Counted from the stretch's first letter, positions 33,928-43,273 are shown. The stretch: DNA of 64,000 nt from Brevibacillus formosus (GCF_003013405.1 NZ_PXZL01000030.1:62001-126000); one strand, 5' to 3'. Program-made: numbers and translations. Notes: generated by a model from the letters alone, not told the origin.

Positions 33928-34749
33928 ATGAAAAGCACCGACGATCAACCTGTCGTCATTCCTCGTTCTTACAGTAAAATCATAACTTATCAAGAACGAG
34001 ACTATCACATTTTCGTAAGTATACCTGCCGATCCCCCACCGGAATCAGGCTTTCCGGTCATATATTTGCTAGATGGCAACTCTGTTTTTGCAACCATGAC
34101 CGAAGCGATACGGATACAATCACGTGGCCCTGAACGAACTGGCGTGTATCCTGCTATCGTCGTCGGGATTGGGTATCCAACGGACGGACCGTACCATCCT
34201 GCCCGTTTCTTTGATTACACGTATGAAGTTCCCGTCTCAGAGCTTCCTGGCAATCCAAAAGGTGCAGAGTGGCCTCAGATGGGAGGAGCGGAGCAGTTCC
34301 TCACCTTTTTGGAAGAGGAGCTCAAGCCCAGCATCGAAAACTACTTCCCCGTCGATCGGACGCAGCAAGCGATTTTTGGACATTCGCTAGGCGGGTTGTT
34401 TGTTTTGCATGTACTTTTGACCAAACCACATGCTTTTCAACGTTATATAGCTGGCAGTCCCTCGATACATTGGAATGAGAGTGTCCTGCTTGCGAAAGAG
34501 AGTCAATTGCCGAAGCTGCTGACAGATGACCTCGACGTCCATGCGCTCCTCACCATTGGGGAGCTGGAAAGCGATGGGCGATTCTTGGTCAAAGAAAAAT
34601 CTCTGGCGCTGGTCGAACGATTGTCCTCCATGGGCAACGGTCAAATCAAAGCTTCCTTTAAAGAATTTGCTGACGAAAATCATTCGTCCGTTTTGCCAGT
34701 CTTAATTAGCCAAGGACTCAAATTCGCTACGAAAAAAACTGCCCGCTAA
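33928..34749 (+). CDS. Alpha/beta hydrolase, Fes/BesA-like siderophore esterase family
   Basis: A 273-residue protein of the esterase-D-like family. Nucleophile elbow GHSLGG (QAIFGHSLGGLFVLHVLL), oxyanion region VIYLLDGNSVFATMTEAIRIQ, lid-like segment PARFFDYTYEVPVSELPGNPKGAEWPQMGGAEQFLTFLEEELKPSIENYF, and the likely catalytic His in DENHSSVLP. The arrangement is that of enterobactin/bacillibactin esterases such as IroE and BesA. There is no signal peptide, so it is cytoplasmic. A role in opening imported ferric siderophores is possible, but no siderophore genes are nearby and I see no Fur box; other esters are equally possible. Stand-alone gene whose stop lies inside its terminator. Confidence 0.82.
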   Translation: MKSTDDQPVVIPRSYSKIITYQERDYHIFVSIPADPPPESGFPVIYLLDGNSVFATMTEAIRIQSRGPERTGVYPAIVVGIGYPTDGPYHPARFFDYTYEVPVSELPGNPKGAEWPQMGGAEQFLTFLEEELKPSIENYFPVDRTQQAIFGHSLGGLFVLHVLLTKPHAFQRYIAGSPSIHWNESVLLAKESQLPKLLTDDLDVHALLTIGELESDGRFLVKEKSLALVERLSSMGNGQIKASFKEFADENHSSVLPVLISQGLKFATKKTAR

Positions 34750-34766
34750 AAACGGGCAGTTTTTGT
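34732..34766. terminator. Bidirectional terminator, stop codon in the loop
   Basis: AAAACTGCCCG pairs with CGGGCAGTTTT. The TAA of the esterase gene forms part of the loop. It also serves the convergent ACT-domain gene. Confidence 0.9.
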
Positions 34767-34780
34767 TTATCATGATTCGT

Positions 34781-35293
34781 TTACTGGAGAGATAACACTT
34801 TGGTGATTTGGGGCAGCTCTTCGATGGCGGATACAATCGTCGGTGTAATCTCTTCATCAGTCACAGAGATAAGCAGGGCATTCTTCCCTTTTTGCTCGCG
34901 CGATACATTCAACTTGGAAACATTGATTTGATACTCGGCCAGTTTTCGTGAGACATCATAAATCACGCCTGGATAATCGATATGATGAACCAACAATCCA
35001 TGGGCCCCTGGAGGTATGCGACACGCGCAGTAATTTACTTCACTGATGTACACTTCTCTCCAGTCTTGCGCAAAGGTGTACTTGTTCGCTCCTACACGCA
35101 AAATCGCCAAATGATTCGCATATTCGCCGGAGCTGTGTTGGACAGGAACCTTCGTCCCGAGTCCTTCCACTAGCATTGTTGCGATTTCCTCTTTATTTTC
35201 ATGAGCAAGAATACTTAATTGTGCACCCGCTAACTCTGGCTCGAGTCTTCGAATCAGTTCAGCCAGCTCACGCAGTCCAGCATATTGGGTCAT
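34781..35293 (-). CDS. ACT-domain protein resembling the regulatory part of SerA
   Basis: A 170-residue protein with no catalytic domain. The C-terminal 75 residues form an ACT domain of the phosphoglycerate-dehydrogenase type (HGLLVHHIDYPGVIYDVSRKLAEYQINVSKLNVSREQKGKNALLISVTDEEITPTIVSAIEELPQITKVLSL). The first about 90 residues resemble the allosteric-substrate-binding segment that precedes ACT in long SerA enzymes. It could be a free-standing amino-acid sensor. It is the last gene of the mnmA operon (39 bp after the small membrane protein). Confidence 0.75.
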   Translation of the reverse strand: MTQYAGLRELAELIRRLEPELAGAQLSILAHENKEEIATMLVEGLGTKVPVQHSSGEYANHLAILRVGANKYTFAQDWREVYISEVNYCACRIPPGAHGLLVHHIDYPGVIYDVSRKLAEYQINVSKLNVSREQKGKNALLISVTDEEITPTIVSAIEELPQITKVLSLQ

Positions 35294-35332
35294 GTGATGC
35301 CTTCACTCTCCCAGTCAGGTTTATCCTTGTTT

Positions 35333-35662
35333 TTAGGGCAGAATCCATGCTTCCGGCTCTTTCTTGATGGAGGATTCGTTATCAGCACGATACCAAGCCG
35401 TCAACGTTTGCCCATCTTTTGTATAGTAGATTCGGTAGATGGTATTGCCTTTTCCGCCGTTGGGAAAAGGACTTTCCTCCAGCGGAACCGCTGTCACTCC
35501 ATCCGCGTTTACCACCCCACGGTTCTCCTCGATGACGTTTTGGATCGTCGCCATATGCTCTTTACCCATGGAGGCCATCCCGAAATAAGAGATGATCGCC
35601 AAGAGAACCGCCCCCGCCAAAAACGAAACGATAATCACTTTTGATTTTTTCGTAGCATCCAC
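35333..35662 (-). CDS. Small membrane-anchored protein of unknown function
   Basis: A 109-residue protein with one N-terminal transmembrane helix (about 9-28, VIIVSFLAGAVLLAIISYFG). A mostly extracytoplasmic region follows, ending in TIYRIYYTKDGQTLTAWYRADNESSIKKEPEAWILP. No family recognised. It lies 21 bp after mnmA, so it is cotranscribed with it. Confidence 0.75.
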   Translation of the reverse strand: MDATKKSKVIIVSFLAGAVLLAIISYFGMASMGKEHMATIQNVIEENRGVVNADGVTAVPLEESPFPNGGKGNTIYRIYYTKDGQTLTAWYRADNESSIKKEPEAWILP

Positions 35663-35683
35663 CGAGTGCTTCCCCCGTCTATC

Positions 35684-36814
<1,131 letters not shown>

Positions 36815-36888
36815 TCAATTTGTACCCTTACAGATTACCATGTTTCGCAAAACAAATCATGTTTTGTTGCACTTTTGCCCGAGGGAAT

Positions 36889-36926
36889 GAAAAAACGCCT
36901 GACGCAAAGTTGGCGCCAGACGTTTG
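36889..36926 (-). terminator. Terminator of tlp
   Basis: Minus strand: AACGTCTGGCG pairs with CGTCAGGCGTT, followed by TTTTTC. Confidence 0.8.
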
Positions 36927-36935
36927 GTAGCAAGG

Positions 36936-37154
36936 TTATGCCTGCGAAGATTCATCCTTGATTTCAGCACGATATCCCTCGATGCTTTCTTCACGACGCT
37001 CATTTTTCGCTTCGAGGGTTGCTTTTTCCTCTGCAGAAATCTCTCCAGCATGAGCCGTCAGATAATCTTCGGACTCACGAATGTTCTCTTCCGTATTGGA
37101 AATCATCTGTTGGAGCTTTTCTGCGTTGTCAGAACGGTCATCCGGCTTCGCCAT
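36936..37154 (-). CDS. tlp: Small acid-soluble spore protein Tlp
   Basis: A 72-residue protein. KPDDRSDNAEKLQQMISNTEENIRESEDYL ... EEKATLEAKNERREESIEGYRAEIKDE closely matches the Tlp family (N-terminal PDDRSDNVEKLQ, C-terminal KNxRREESIxxxRxEIKDE). Highly charged and helical. SD TAGGAGGCG. In Bacillus it is made in the forespore under sigma-G/F; I could not assign a convincing sporulation promoter here. Its presence marks the host as a spore former. Confidence 0.92.
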   Translation of the reverse strand: MAKPDDRSDNAEKLQQMISNTEENIRESEDYLTAHAGEISAEEKATLEAKNERREESIEGYRAEIKDESSQA

Positions 37155-37232
37155 AATCGATACGCCTCCTACAAAGGGTTATATTCTACGCCTTTACCAT
37201 TGTGCGCCAATCATGGTTTCTTTATGTACCCG

Positions 37233-37241
37233 TGTTATAAT
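37233..37241 (+). promoter_or_regulatory. Extended -10 promoter of the 71-residue ORF
   Basis: TGTTATAAT (37233-37241) is a TGn extended -10 with a perfect TATAAT hexamer. The -35 region is weak. Confidence 0.55.
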
Positions 37242-37278
37242 AGAAGAAACGGATAAAACGAAAAAGAGGGTTTCACCT

Positions 37279-37494
37279 ATGGCTTCCTTAGATTTGTTGG
37301 AAAGAAAGCTGCTTCGGATCATCTCTGATATCGATCCTGTCCGCCTGAAACGACAATGGGTAAAGGGGCATAAGGCACCTGAATCCGAAGTGGAACAGCG
37401 CATGCGAATCGATCTTCTCTTGCGCAGACTTGACAAGCTACCTGAGGCCAAGCGTCAAGAAGTGCTTGCGCTACTCAAATGGTTTAACTGGTAG
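37279..37494 (+). CDS. Small helical protein of unknown function
   Basis: ATG 37279, 30 bp or so after an extended -10 promoter, preceded by GAGGG. The product (71 residues) is charged and helical (SLDLLERKLLRIISDIDPVR ... EQRMRIDLLLRRLDKLPEAKRQEVLALLKWFNW). No family recognised. The open frame extends upstream to 37081 but crosses the promoter and the tlp start, so I do not use it. Convergent with the DUF952 gene, 3 bp apart. Confidence 0.65.
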   Translation: MASLDLLERKLLRIISDIDPVRLKRQWVKGHKAPESEVEQRMRIDLLLRRLDKLPEAKRQEVLALLKWFNW

Positions 37495-37497
37495 AGA

Positions 37498-37848
37498 TTA
37501 GCGGATGGACGTTCCCAGACGCCACTGGCCGTCTATCCGATTCATTTGCTTCATATCCACGATTGCATCTTGATTCAGCGGTCCATAGATGTGCGGATAC
37601 AGCAATCCATCCTTCGCAGCCTCGTATTTGACTTCCGAAGTCGTTTTCGCTTCATCGACAACGAGTACATACAACTCCTCGTCAAACTGTGCGTAGACGC
37701 GGTTTGCTACCTTTTCAAGCAGCTCGTCCCCTTTAGTCGCGTGAATAAAGCCTTCCTGCTCGTAATCGCGCGGTAAGTAGTGATCCTTGTCCATCCACTT
37801 TTCCCAGTATGTTTTCGGGACCATGCAGTAAATGATAGAGTCTTTCAT
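37498..37848 (-). CDS. DUF952 family protein
   Basis: A 116-residue protein. ATG 37848 follows CGGAGGAG at 5 nt. It carries the DUF952 marks: an EGFIHAT-like N-terminal box (DYEQEGFIHATKGDELLEKVANRVY) and the C-terminal PHIYGPLNQDAIVDMKQM. Residues such as the His pair suggest an ADP-ribose- or nucleotide-type enzyme fold, but the function is not established. It lies 18 bp after the 81-residue ORF in a two-gene unit. Confidence 0.85.
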   Translation of the reverse strand: MKDSIIYCMVPKTYWEKWMDKDHYLPRDYEQEGFIHATKGDELLEKVANRVYAQFDEELYVLVVDEAKTTSEVKYEAAKDGLLYPHIYGPLNQDAIVDMKQMNRIDGQWRLGTSIR

Positions 37849-37866
37849 GTTTCTCCTCCGCATTAT

Positions 37867-38112
37867 TTATTTTTTTGGCATTGCTTTGTTCAGGTGACGC
37901 ATAGCTTTATCATAGAACATTTGGTCCATCCGCCCCTGATCATGTCGCCATTGAATGAAGTTACGCAGAGAGTGCAAATCCACCCAGGCATCCTTTGCTT
38001 GCGGATTGCGGTCAGGTACCTCTCCCGTAATTTCACCATCGTAGACAAGCTTCGCCATCTCGGTTGGGTGCATGCCGATCTGATAAGCGATTTGGTGTAA
38101 AGCTATTTTCAT
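37867..38112 (-). CDS. Small HTH-like protein of unknown function
   Basis: An 81-residue protein. The N-terminal 35 residues (ALHQIAYQIGMHPTEMAKLVYDGEITGEVPDRNPQ) look like an excisionase/MerR-type helix-turn-helix with a wing; the rest is helical. No family recognised. Start ATG 38112 with GGAGG nearby; heads a two-gene unit with the DUF952 gene. Confidence 0.65.
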   Translation of the reverse strand: MKIALHQIAYQIGMHPTEMAKLVYDGEITGEVPDRNPQAKDAWVDLHSLRNFIQWRHDQGRMDQMFYDKAMRHLNKAMPKK

Positions 38113-38277
38113 GGAACCTCCCCTTGCTCTTCATGGGATACATCTTATCTTTCGTCTATTGTGCCAGTCTTTTCGAATGATGCCAAGCCCCTAGCCCTAC
38201 TCCCAAAGGATGTACCCTCCTCCCTTGCGTTTTGCTACAATGAACAGAGCATTTTAATGAAGGGGCGGTATTCCATC

Positions 38278-39285
38278 ATGTCAAAACAACGAAATCAACC
38301 ACGAAAGAAATGGTTCCGGCGAAAACGCGTCTGGCTTCCCCTTCTTTTCATTGCTTTTCTGTTTCTGGGCAACAGCTCGTATCTTGCAAAGGAGCCTGAA
38401 GGCGAGCCCTTCTTACTCGCTCACCGCGGGATGGCTCAAACCTTCCATATGGAAAACATCACCAATGAAACTTGTACGGCGGAACGGATTTATCCACCGG
38501 AGCATCCGTACCTGGAAAATACGCTTCCGTCCATGCAGGCTGCTTTTGATGCAGGCGCGGACGTTGTCGAGTTGGATGTACAATGGACCAAAGACAATCG
38601 ATTTGCTGTGTTTCATGACTGGACGCTTGACTGTCGGACAAATGGCACCGGTGTCACGAGAGATTATACCTTGGCCGAATTACAACAGCTCGACATTGGC
38701 TACCATTATACAGCGGATGAAGGGAAAACCTTCCCCTTCCGTGGAAAAGGGATTGGCATGATGCCCTCTCTCGATGACGTGCTACAAACATTCCCTGATC
38801 GCTCACTGCTTATCCATATCAAAAGCAATGACCCACTAGAAGGGAAAGCGTTAGCGGATGTTTTGGCAAGATTGCCTGCAAAACGACTGGCACAGCTCTC
38901 TGTTTATGGCGGTGACGAGCCAATCCAGACATTGAAGCAACAACTGCCCCAGCTGCGTGTGATGTCTATGGCGACAATGAAAAGTTGCCTGATTCCGTAC
39001 ATCGCAGCAGGTTGGTCCGGATATGTACCGGAAGCCTGTGCACAAACCCAATTGCACATTCCCGATCAAATTGCCCCATGGCTCTGGGGTTGGCCGAATC
39101 GTTTCATGGCAAGAATGGAAGCAAAAGACACCCGCGTGATCCTGGTCGCAGGCAGTGGAGATGTGTCGCAAGGCTTTGATGTTCCGACTGATTTAAAACG
39201 AGTGCCAGAAAGCTTTACAGGAGGAATATGGACGAACCGGATCGATCTGATTGGTCCGGCTTTTCACGAAAACGCAGAAAAATAA
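38278..39285 (+). CDS. Membrane-anchored glycerophosphodiester phosphodiesterase
   Basis: A 335-residue GDPD-family TIM barrel behind an N-terminal basic stretch and one hydrophobic segment (about 20-37, LPLLFIAFLFLGNSSYLA), so it is exported and anchored or cleaved. Catalytic signature: LLAHRGMAQTF (first His), ENTLPSMQAAFDAGADVVELDVQWTKDNRFAVFHDWTLDCRTNGTG (metal Glu-Asp and second His). It hydrolyses glycerophosphodiesters, perhaps from lipids or teichoic acid. ATG 38278 is preceded by AGGGGCGG; single gene. Confidence 0.9.
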   Translation: MSKQRNQPRKKWFRRKRVWLPLLFIAFLFLGNSSYLAKEPEGEPFLLAHRGMAQTFHMENITNETCTAERIYPPEHPYLENTLPSMQAAFDAGADVVELDVQWTKDNRFAVFHDWTLDCRTNGTGVTRDYTLAELQQLDIGYHYTADEGKTFPFRGKGIGMMPSLDDVLQTFPDRSLLIHIKSNDPLEGKALADVLARLPAKRLAQLSVYGGDEPIQTLKQQLPQLRVMSMATMKSCLIPYIAAGWSGYVPEACAQTQLHIPDQIAPWLWGWPNRFMARMEAKDTRVILVAGSGDVSQGFDVPTDLKRVPESFTGGIWTNRIDLIGPAFHENAEK

Positions 39286-39357
39286 TGAAACGGTTCTCCA
39301 ACATATTCGTATATACTTATACGGAATAGACTTCCAACCTAACTAGGAGTGATTGAT

Positions 39358-39543
39358 ATGCTCAAGAAGCTTTTGAAAAATTTACTCGGTAATCACTCAT
39401 CTTCGCACAAGTACCGAAAATACAGCAGCAGCGATTACAAACATCGCAGAAAGTACAGCTCTAGCAATCGGTACGGACATTCGCATTACGGCAGCTCTCA
39501 TTATAAAAGAAAGCACTCCAGCCGTAGCTTCTTCAGCAGCTAA
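39358..39543 (+). CDS. Ser/Tyr/Lys/His-rich small protein, coat-protein-like composition
   Basis: ATG 39358 is 7 nt after AGGAGTG, giving 61 residues. After a short helix (MLKKLLKNLLGNHSSS) it is a low-complexity run of S, Y, K, H and R with a loose repeat (KYRKYSSSDYKHRRKYSSSNRYGHSHYGSSHYKRKHSS). The composition recalls CotG-like spore coat proteins. Function is inferred from composition only. A terminator follows. Confidence 0.6.
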   Translation: MLKKLLKNLLGNHSSSHKYRKYSSSDYKHRRKYSSSNRYGHSHYGSSHYKRKHSSRSFFSS

Positions 39544-39570
39544 ACAACTGTTTAACCAATGATCAGACAG

Positions 39571-39603
39571 CAAAACTCCGCTAACGATTGCGGAGTTTTT
39601 TCA
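39571..39603. terminator. Terminator after the Ser/Tyr/Lys/His-rich gene
   Basis: AAAACTCCGC pairs with GCGGAGTTTT, with A and T tracts on both sides; shared with the convergent GNAT gene. Confidence 0.88.
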
Positions 39604-39633
39604 TTTAATGAGACATGATTTCTACGAAACGAT

Positions 39634-40185
39634 CTAGTGATTTTTGAATCTTCCCATAATAATGGTGTTATAGTAATTGCCATCGGAAAGAACTTTGTCG
39701 TTTTTGAGTACCCCTTCGATTTCAAAGCCAAACCGTTTGTACAGCTCAATTGCCTTCTCATTCGTTTCCATCACATTCAACGTCATTTTGGTAATGTGGT
39801 TGGCGTCTGCCCAGGCAACCGATTCTTGTAAGAGATTCTTACCAATGCCATAACCCCAGAACTCTTGTGATACACATACACCAAACTCTACTTTGTGTGC
39901 AAATCTGTTTAAGTACACGCCTGCACATCTGGAAAACCCGACAATCTGCTCCTGCACAACAGCTACTAAAAACAAGTTTCTTGGACTTTCTGCATCCGTA
40001 TTGATGATGTGTTCGAATCCTTGCACATCGATGAAAGCCTCTCCTCTTTCTCTGTCCAAATTTTCAGTCTCCCCATCGATTTGCAGTCGCAGGTCCGACA
40101 ACTGCTGTGCATCTGTTTGTATTGCAGAGCGAATCGTGTAGGATAACCCATTCACAGAAAGTAGTTGTTGGCTGATTATCATCAT
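39634..40185 (-). CDS. GNAT-family N-acetyltransferase
   Basis: A 183-residue GNAT. Motif A VEFGVCVSQEFWGYGIGKNLLQESVAWADANHITKMTLNVMETNEKAIELYKRFGFEIEGVLKNDKVLSDGNYYNTIIMGRF is complete (Q/W-G-Y-G-I-G-K loop, then N-x-x-A-I-x-L-Y-x-x-x-G-F). It resembles RimI/PaiA-type small-molecule or protein acetyltransferases. Monocistronic. The target is unknown. Confidence 0.87.
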   Translation of the reverse strand: MMIISQQLLSVNGLSYTIRSAIQTDAQQLSDLRLQIDGETENLDRERGEAFIDVQGFEHIINTDAESPRNLFLVAVVQEQIVGFSRCAGVYLNRFAHKVEFGVCVSQEFWGYGIGKNLLQESVAWADANHITKMTLNVMETNEKAIELYKRFGFEIEGVLKNDKVLSDGNYYNTIIMGRFKNH

Positions 40186-40364
40186 TTTTCTCCTATTGGT
40201 AAAATTTCGGTCCTTTATTTTATCATAGGTAGAAGTCTTTGTGAATCTACACTTCTCTCTTCCTGAGGAGAAAGGAGATCACATTTTGTTTACATAACAT
40301 TTATTATGTTCATTTATACGGCAAACAATGGATATGCTACAATAAGGAAAAGGAGCGTGCTCTC

Positions 40365-40598
40365 ATGAATTTTTCCAAATCATTTTATTATACGGTCGAC
40401 CATTCCAAGGTAGAGGAATATAAGAAGATGCTCGATCTAATGAAAATCCCCTACACCGTGGAAGCACCGATCGTCTTGCTGAATCAAGGAGCGAATGAAT
40501 ACTCCTTCGTTTTTCCTAACATGTCAGGTCGTCTTTATGGAATGGTGAGCAAGTTATTTCAAGCAGATGGGAAGCCATATCCGAAGAATGGTACATAG
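40365..40598 (+). CDS. Small protein of unknown function
   Basis: A 77-residue protein with SD AAAGGAGCG. Sequence features: two charged helices (HSKVEEYKKMLDLMKIPYTVE) and a C-terminal basic end. No family recognised. Upstream, ACATAA (40292-40297) and TTATGT (40304-40309) form a small dyad and TACAAT a possible -10. Confidence 0.6.
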   Translation: MNFSKSFYYTVDHSKVEEYKKMLDLMKIPYTVEAPIVLLNQGANEYSFVFPNMSGRLYGMVSKLFQADGKPYPKNGT

Positions 40599-40599
40599 G

Positions 40600-40630
40600 C
40601 AAAAAAAAGGACCCAATGATTGGGTCAAAA
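40600..40630. terminator. Hairpin with A run after the 77-residue ORF
   Basis: GACCCAAT and ATTGGGTC are perfect arms preceded by eight A, so it is terminator-like on the minus strand and only a hairpin on the plus strand. Confidence 0.55.
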
Positions 40631-40758
40631 TAGGAAGTGGAGAGAATGCATGCTATGTAATATATTCTAACACAATAAAAGCGAACGTCAATCAAACTTT
40701 CGAATTTTCTGTGTTTTTATGTCAGGTTTTATGACAATTACACTTCCTTCTTTGTGCA

Positions 40759-40805
40759 AAAAAGAAAAGAAGCCTTACGATGAATGGCTTTCATGTAAGG
40801 TTTCT
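40759..40805 (-). terminator. Terminator of the YolD-like gene
   Basis: Minus strand: AAACCTTAC pairs with GTAAGGCTT, followed by a T-rich tail. Confidence 0.65.
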
Positions 40806-40815
40806 ATACACACAC

Positions 40816-41067
40816 CTATGCTTGTACATTAATAATCTTCTCCATCTCGATCCATTGGCTACCCGTTTGGTTTGCTAATTGAACACGTCTCGCCTTCGGG
40901 TCTACCCATTTGACCACACCCCACATGCTGCACGTATTCCCCCGCTCCCCCTCAAAAGACACACACCAGCTCACATTCAAGGGATAATTCTCTCTTGCCG
41001 AATCTCGCAGCATATACATAAATGCCTCTCTTTCTTCGTTCGTTACTTCAAGATTGCTGTTAGCCAC
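40816..41067 (-). CDS. YolD-like small protein
   Basis: An 83-residue protein. The C-terminal half (NTCSMWGVVKWVDPKARRVQLANQTGSQWIEMEKIINVQ) follows the YolD pattern of G-x-[IV]-x-x-[IV]-D-x-x-x-R-x-[IV] with a terminal I-x-x-x-x-I-x-x-I. Some YolD proteins accompany UvrX-type polymerases; none is adjacent here. Family call is tentative. Confidence 0.6.
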   Translation of the reverse strand: MANSNLEVTNEEREAFMYMLRDSARENYPLNVSWCVSFEGERGNTCSMWGVVKWVDPKARRVQLANQTGSQWIEMEKIINVQA

Positions 41068-41250
41068 GCTTTTCCACCCGCCTACTTACGAACATTTGTT
41101 ATCCAGATACTCATCCTGTGTGGGAAATTGTAATTACATTATAGTGAATACGAACATAAGTTCGCAACTCTTTTTTCCGATTTCTTTAGTTGAACCGCAT
41201 GACAGCCTATGAAAGATTCGTTCTGCCAAGTCGCGCATAAGAATCTGTAA

Positions 41251-41292
41251 GAAAAAAGCCGTTTTCCCATTGGTTTTGGAAAACGGCTTTTG
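41251..41292 (-). terminator. Terminator of the symporter gene
   Basis: AAAAGCCGTTTTCC pairs with GGAAAACGGCTTTT; on the minus strand a T run follows. Confidence 0.9.
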
Positions 41293-41295
41293 CTT

Positions 41296-42270
41296 TTAGC
41301 TTGATAGTTCCTGCGCTTGATGCTGCGGTCTTTTCTCGACCAGCTCCAAAAATTTCCCGAAGGTAGACGCCAGTATTTGTTGAAAAAGCATACCGAGAAC
41401 AACGGGAAGAGCAACAGGCGCTGGGAAGTACGTGATCGCCATAACTGCCCCTGCACTAATGTTTCGCATGCCACTGTTGAAGGTTAACGTGACGATCACA
41501 TCACGCTCCCATCCGAACAGCCTTGCGATCCCCCACCCCATCAAATAACCTAAAATAGCTACTACAAGTACGAGGACCGCCATCCCCACCAGTTTCGCGT
41601 CCATCATATGAAAGTAAGACGAGACCATCGAGCTGTTGATTGCTACGACAACACCCATTCCCAGCTTAGAAAATGGCGCTAATTTTGGTGCCAGCGTTTT
41701 TTTGACGTTCCCTTTTGACAAATGATTGAGCAGCATACCGACAAGCGACGGCAGCACGATCATATAAAATAAACCTTTCATCAGTTCAGCCAAATCCATC
41801 TCGACTGTTGCCCCTAAAAACAAGGACATCCCCAATGGAACAATCAACGGAGAGAGCATCGTATCCAACAAAATAATAGATAGCGTCAGTGCGATGTTCC
41901 CAAAATAAATCGATGACCACAAAAAGCTCGTGATCCCTGTAGGAATTAAGGCCGCCAACAAAAAGCCCGTGATGACATGGATATCATCTGGATAAAACAA
42001 CCGAGCCATTGACCAAGCGACAAGCGGCATAAGTGCATGAAGAATCATCAAATTGACGATTAATGGCAGCGGTCTGGTCAGTACCTTAGCAAATTCTTTA
42101 AATCCTGAACCCAAACTGCCGGTAAATGTCATGAAGGCAAACACCCAAGGAGACAAAAAAGCAAACGGCTGCAAATGTGTCCCGGCTATTACGCCAATAG
42201 CAACACTGGTCGGCGTTAGTATGGGCATGATTTTCTCAAGCGATCGATTCAGTTTGGCTAACCCGTTCAT
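41296..42270 (-). CDS. Bile acid:sodium symporter family (BASS/SBF) transporter
   Basis: A 324-residue protein of about ten hydrophobic segments. SBF hallmarks: GFLLAALIPTGITSFLWSSIYFGNIALTLSIILLDTMLSPL (the X-motif region after helix 4) and LTFNSGMRNISAGAVMAITYFPAPVALPVVLGMLFQQI. Members import organic acids such as pantoate, pyruvate or ketopantoate with sodium. It resembles B. subtilis YocS. Monocistronic; substrate unknown. Confidence 0.9.
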   Translation of the reverse strand: MNGLAKLNRSLEKIMPILTPTSVAIGVIAGTHLQPFAFLSPWVFAFMTFTGSLGSGFKEFAKVLTRPLPLIVNLMILHALMPLVAWSMARLFYPDDIHVITGFLLAALIPTGITSFLWSSIYFGNIALTLSIILLDTMLSPLIVPLGMSLFLGATVEMDLAELMKGLFYMIVLPSLVGMLLNHLSKGNVKKTLAPKLAPFSKLGMGVVVAINSSMVSSYFHMMDAKLVGMAVLVLVVAILGYLMGWGIARLFGWERDVIVTLTFNSGMRNISAGAVMAITYFPAPVALPVVLGMLFQQILASTFGKFLELVEKRPQHQAQELSS

Positions 42271-42449
42271 TTAAATACACCTCAAGTCTCGTCCTTTGAT
42301 GCTATTGATGTGAGGTATGTTATCATGAACAGATTATTGTTACAAGACCAAAGTTCATTATTAGATTGCATACGTATCATTTATTCTTAATTTCACCTTG
42401 CATACTTTCGCGCATGGGAGCAAAGCCTATGACGGAAAGGAGGTATTTT

Positions 42450-42686
42450 ATGAACGGAATGGATTGGGTAGAATTTATCCGAAAAACCGAAGATAAGATG
42501 TATCACCTCCATCGAGCGATAGATGGAATCTGTAATGATCCCGACTATAAGGAATCTGTTACGACCTTGACGGAAGTAGTAAGAGATTATCAAGTCCTCG
42601 TGGAAAAAGCCAAGGGTGAATTACGCGGCATTGACCTCCATCGAGATCGAGAGCGCGCGCATCATTACGATCATGATCATCACTAG
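42450..42686 (+). CDS. Small helical protein with His/Asp-rich tail
   Basis: ATG 42450 is preceded by AAAGGAGGT; the open frame further upstream lacks an SD. The 78-residue product is helical (MDWVEFIRKTEDKMYHLHRAIDGICNDPDYKESVTTLTEVVRDYQVLVEKAKGEL) and ends in RERAHHYDHDHH, a natural metal-binding tail. No family recognised. A terminator follows at 42693. Confidence 0.65.
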   Translation: MNGMDWVEFIRKTEDKMYHLHRAIDGICNDPDYKESVTTLTEVVRDYQVLVEKAKGELRGIDLHRDRERAHHYDHDHH

Positions 42687-42692
42687 CCTATA

Positions 42693-42722
42693 TAGACTCC
42701 CGGTCAGGGAGTTCTTCTTCGT
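42693..42722 (+). terminator. Terminator after the His-tailed small protein
   Basis: ACTCCC (42696-42701) pairs with GGGAGT (42707-42712) around GGTCA, then TCTTCTTC. Confidence 0.7.
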
Positions 42723-42820
42723 TGTAATTACGGAATTTTCTTTTCATTTTCGCTATTCGGTTAAAAAGGACAACAAGAACCTCACTCTACCTATGTAGTG
42801 TGTGAGGTTTGGGAGATCGG

Positions 42821-43273
42821 CTAGCCCTTCATTTTCTTTTCAATTTCTTTTAAGGATTTCTTCTTCTGGCATGCCTCTTTTACATCGGTTGGCCACTGTT
42901 CTTCACTCAGCCTTTGCAAATCTTTTAACAATCGCTTGTCAGCTGTCACGTGAATATTGGCGTCTGGGAAGGCCTCTTTTAATTTCTTTCCGACTTCTTT
43001 TTGAATCGATTCCAGCTTGAACCGATTAAAATTCGTTACTTGAATAGCTACATCAAGCTCTTTATCGATTTGCACAGCCACGATTTTATCTATGCCCTTC
43101 ACGCTAGCTGTAATCGACCTCGCTCGCTCTTCCCATTGATAATGTCTGACGGGTACAGGCATGCACAACGGCTCCGCTTCCGCTTTTTGCTTCGTTTCGG
43201 TACCAGATTGCTTCGTACATCCCGTTACGGTCAAAGCAAAAGCCAGTGTTAGCACCACAAAAGTTGCCCGCAC
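42821..43273 (-). CDS. YhcN/YlaJ-family sporulation lipoprotein
   Basis: GTG 43273 follows AGGAGGTG at 7 nt; the open frame to 43300 lacks this support. Product 150 residues with a lipoprotein signal: LTLAFALTVTGC, lipidated Cys19. The mature part has the YhcN/YlaJ pattern: ARSITASVKGIDKIVAVQIDKELDVAIQVTNFNRFKLESIQKEVGKKLKEAFPDANIHVTADKRLLKDLQ. In Bacillus these are spore lipoproteins affecting germination or outgrowth. Consistent with Tlp in the same window. Confidence 0.88.
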   Translation of the reverse strand: MRATFVVLTLAFALTVTGCTKQSGTETKQKAEAEPLCMPVPVRHYQWEERARSITASVKGIDKIVAVQIDKELDVAIQVTNFNRFKLESIQKEVGKKLKEAFPDANIHVTADKRLLKDLQRLSEEQWPTDVKEACQKKKSLKEIEKKMKG

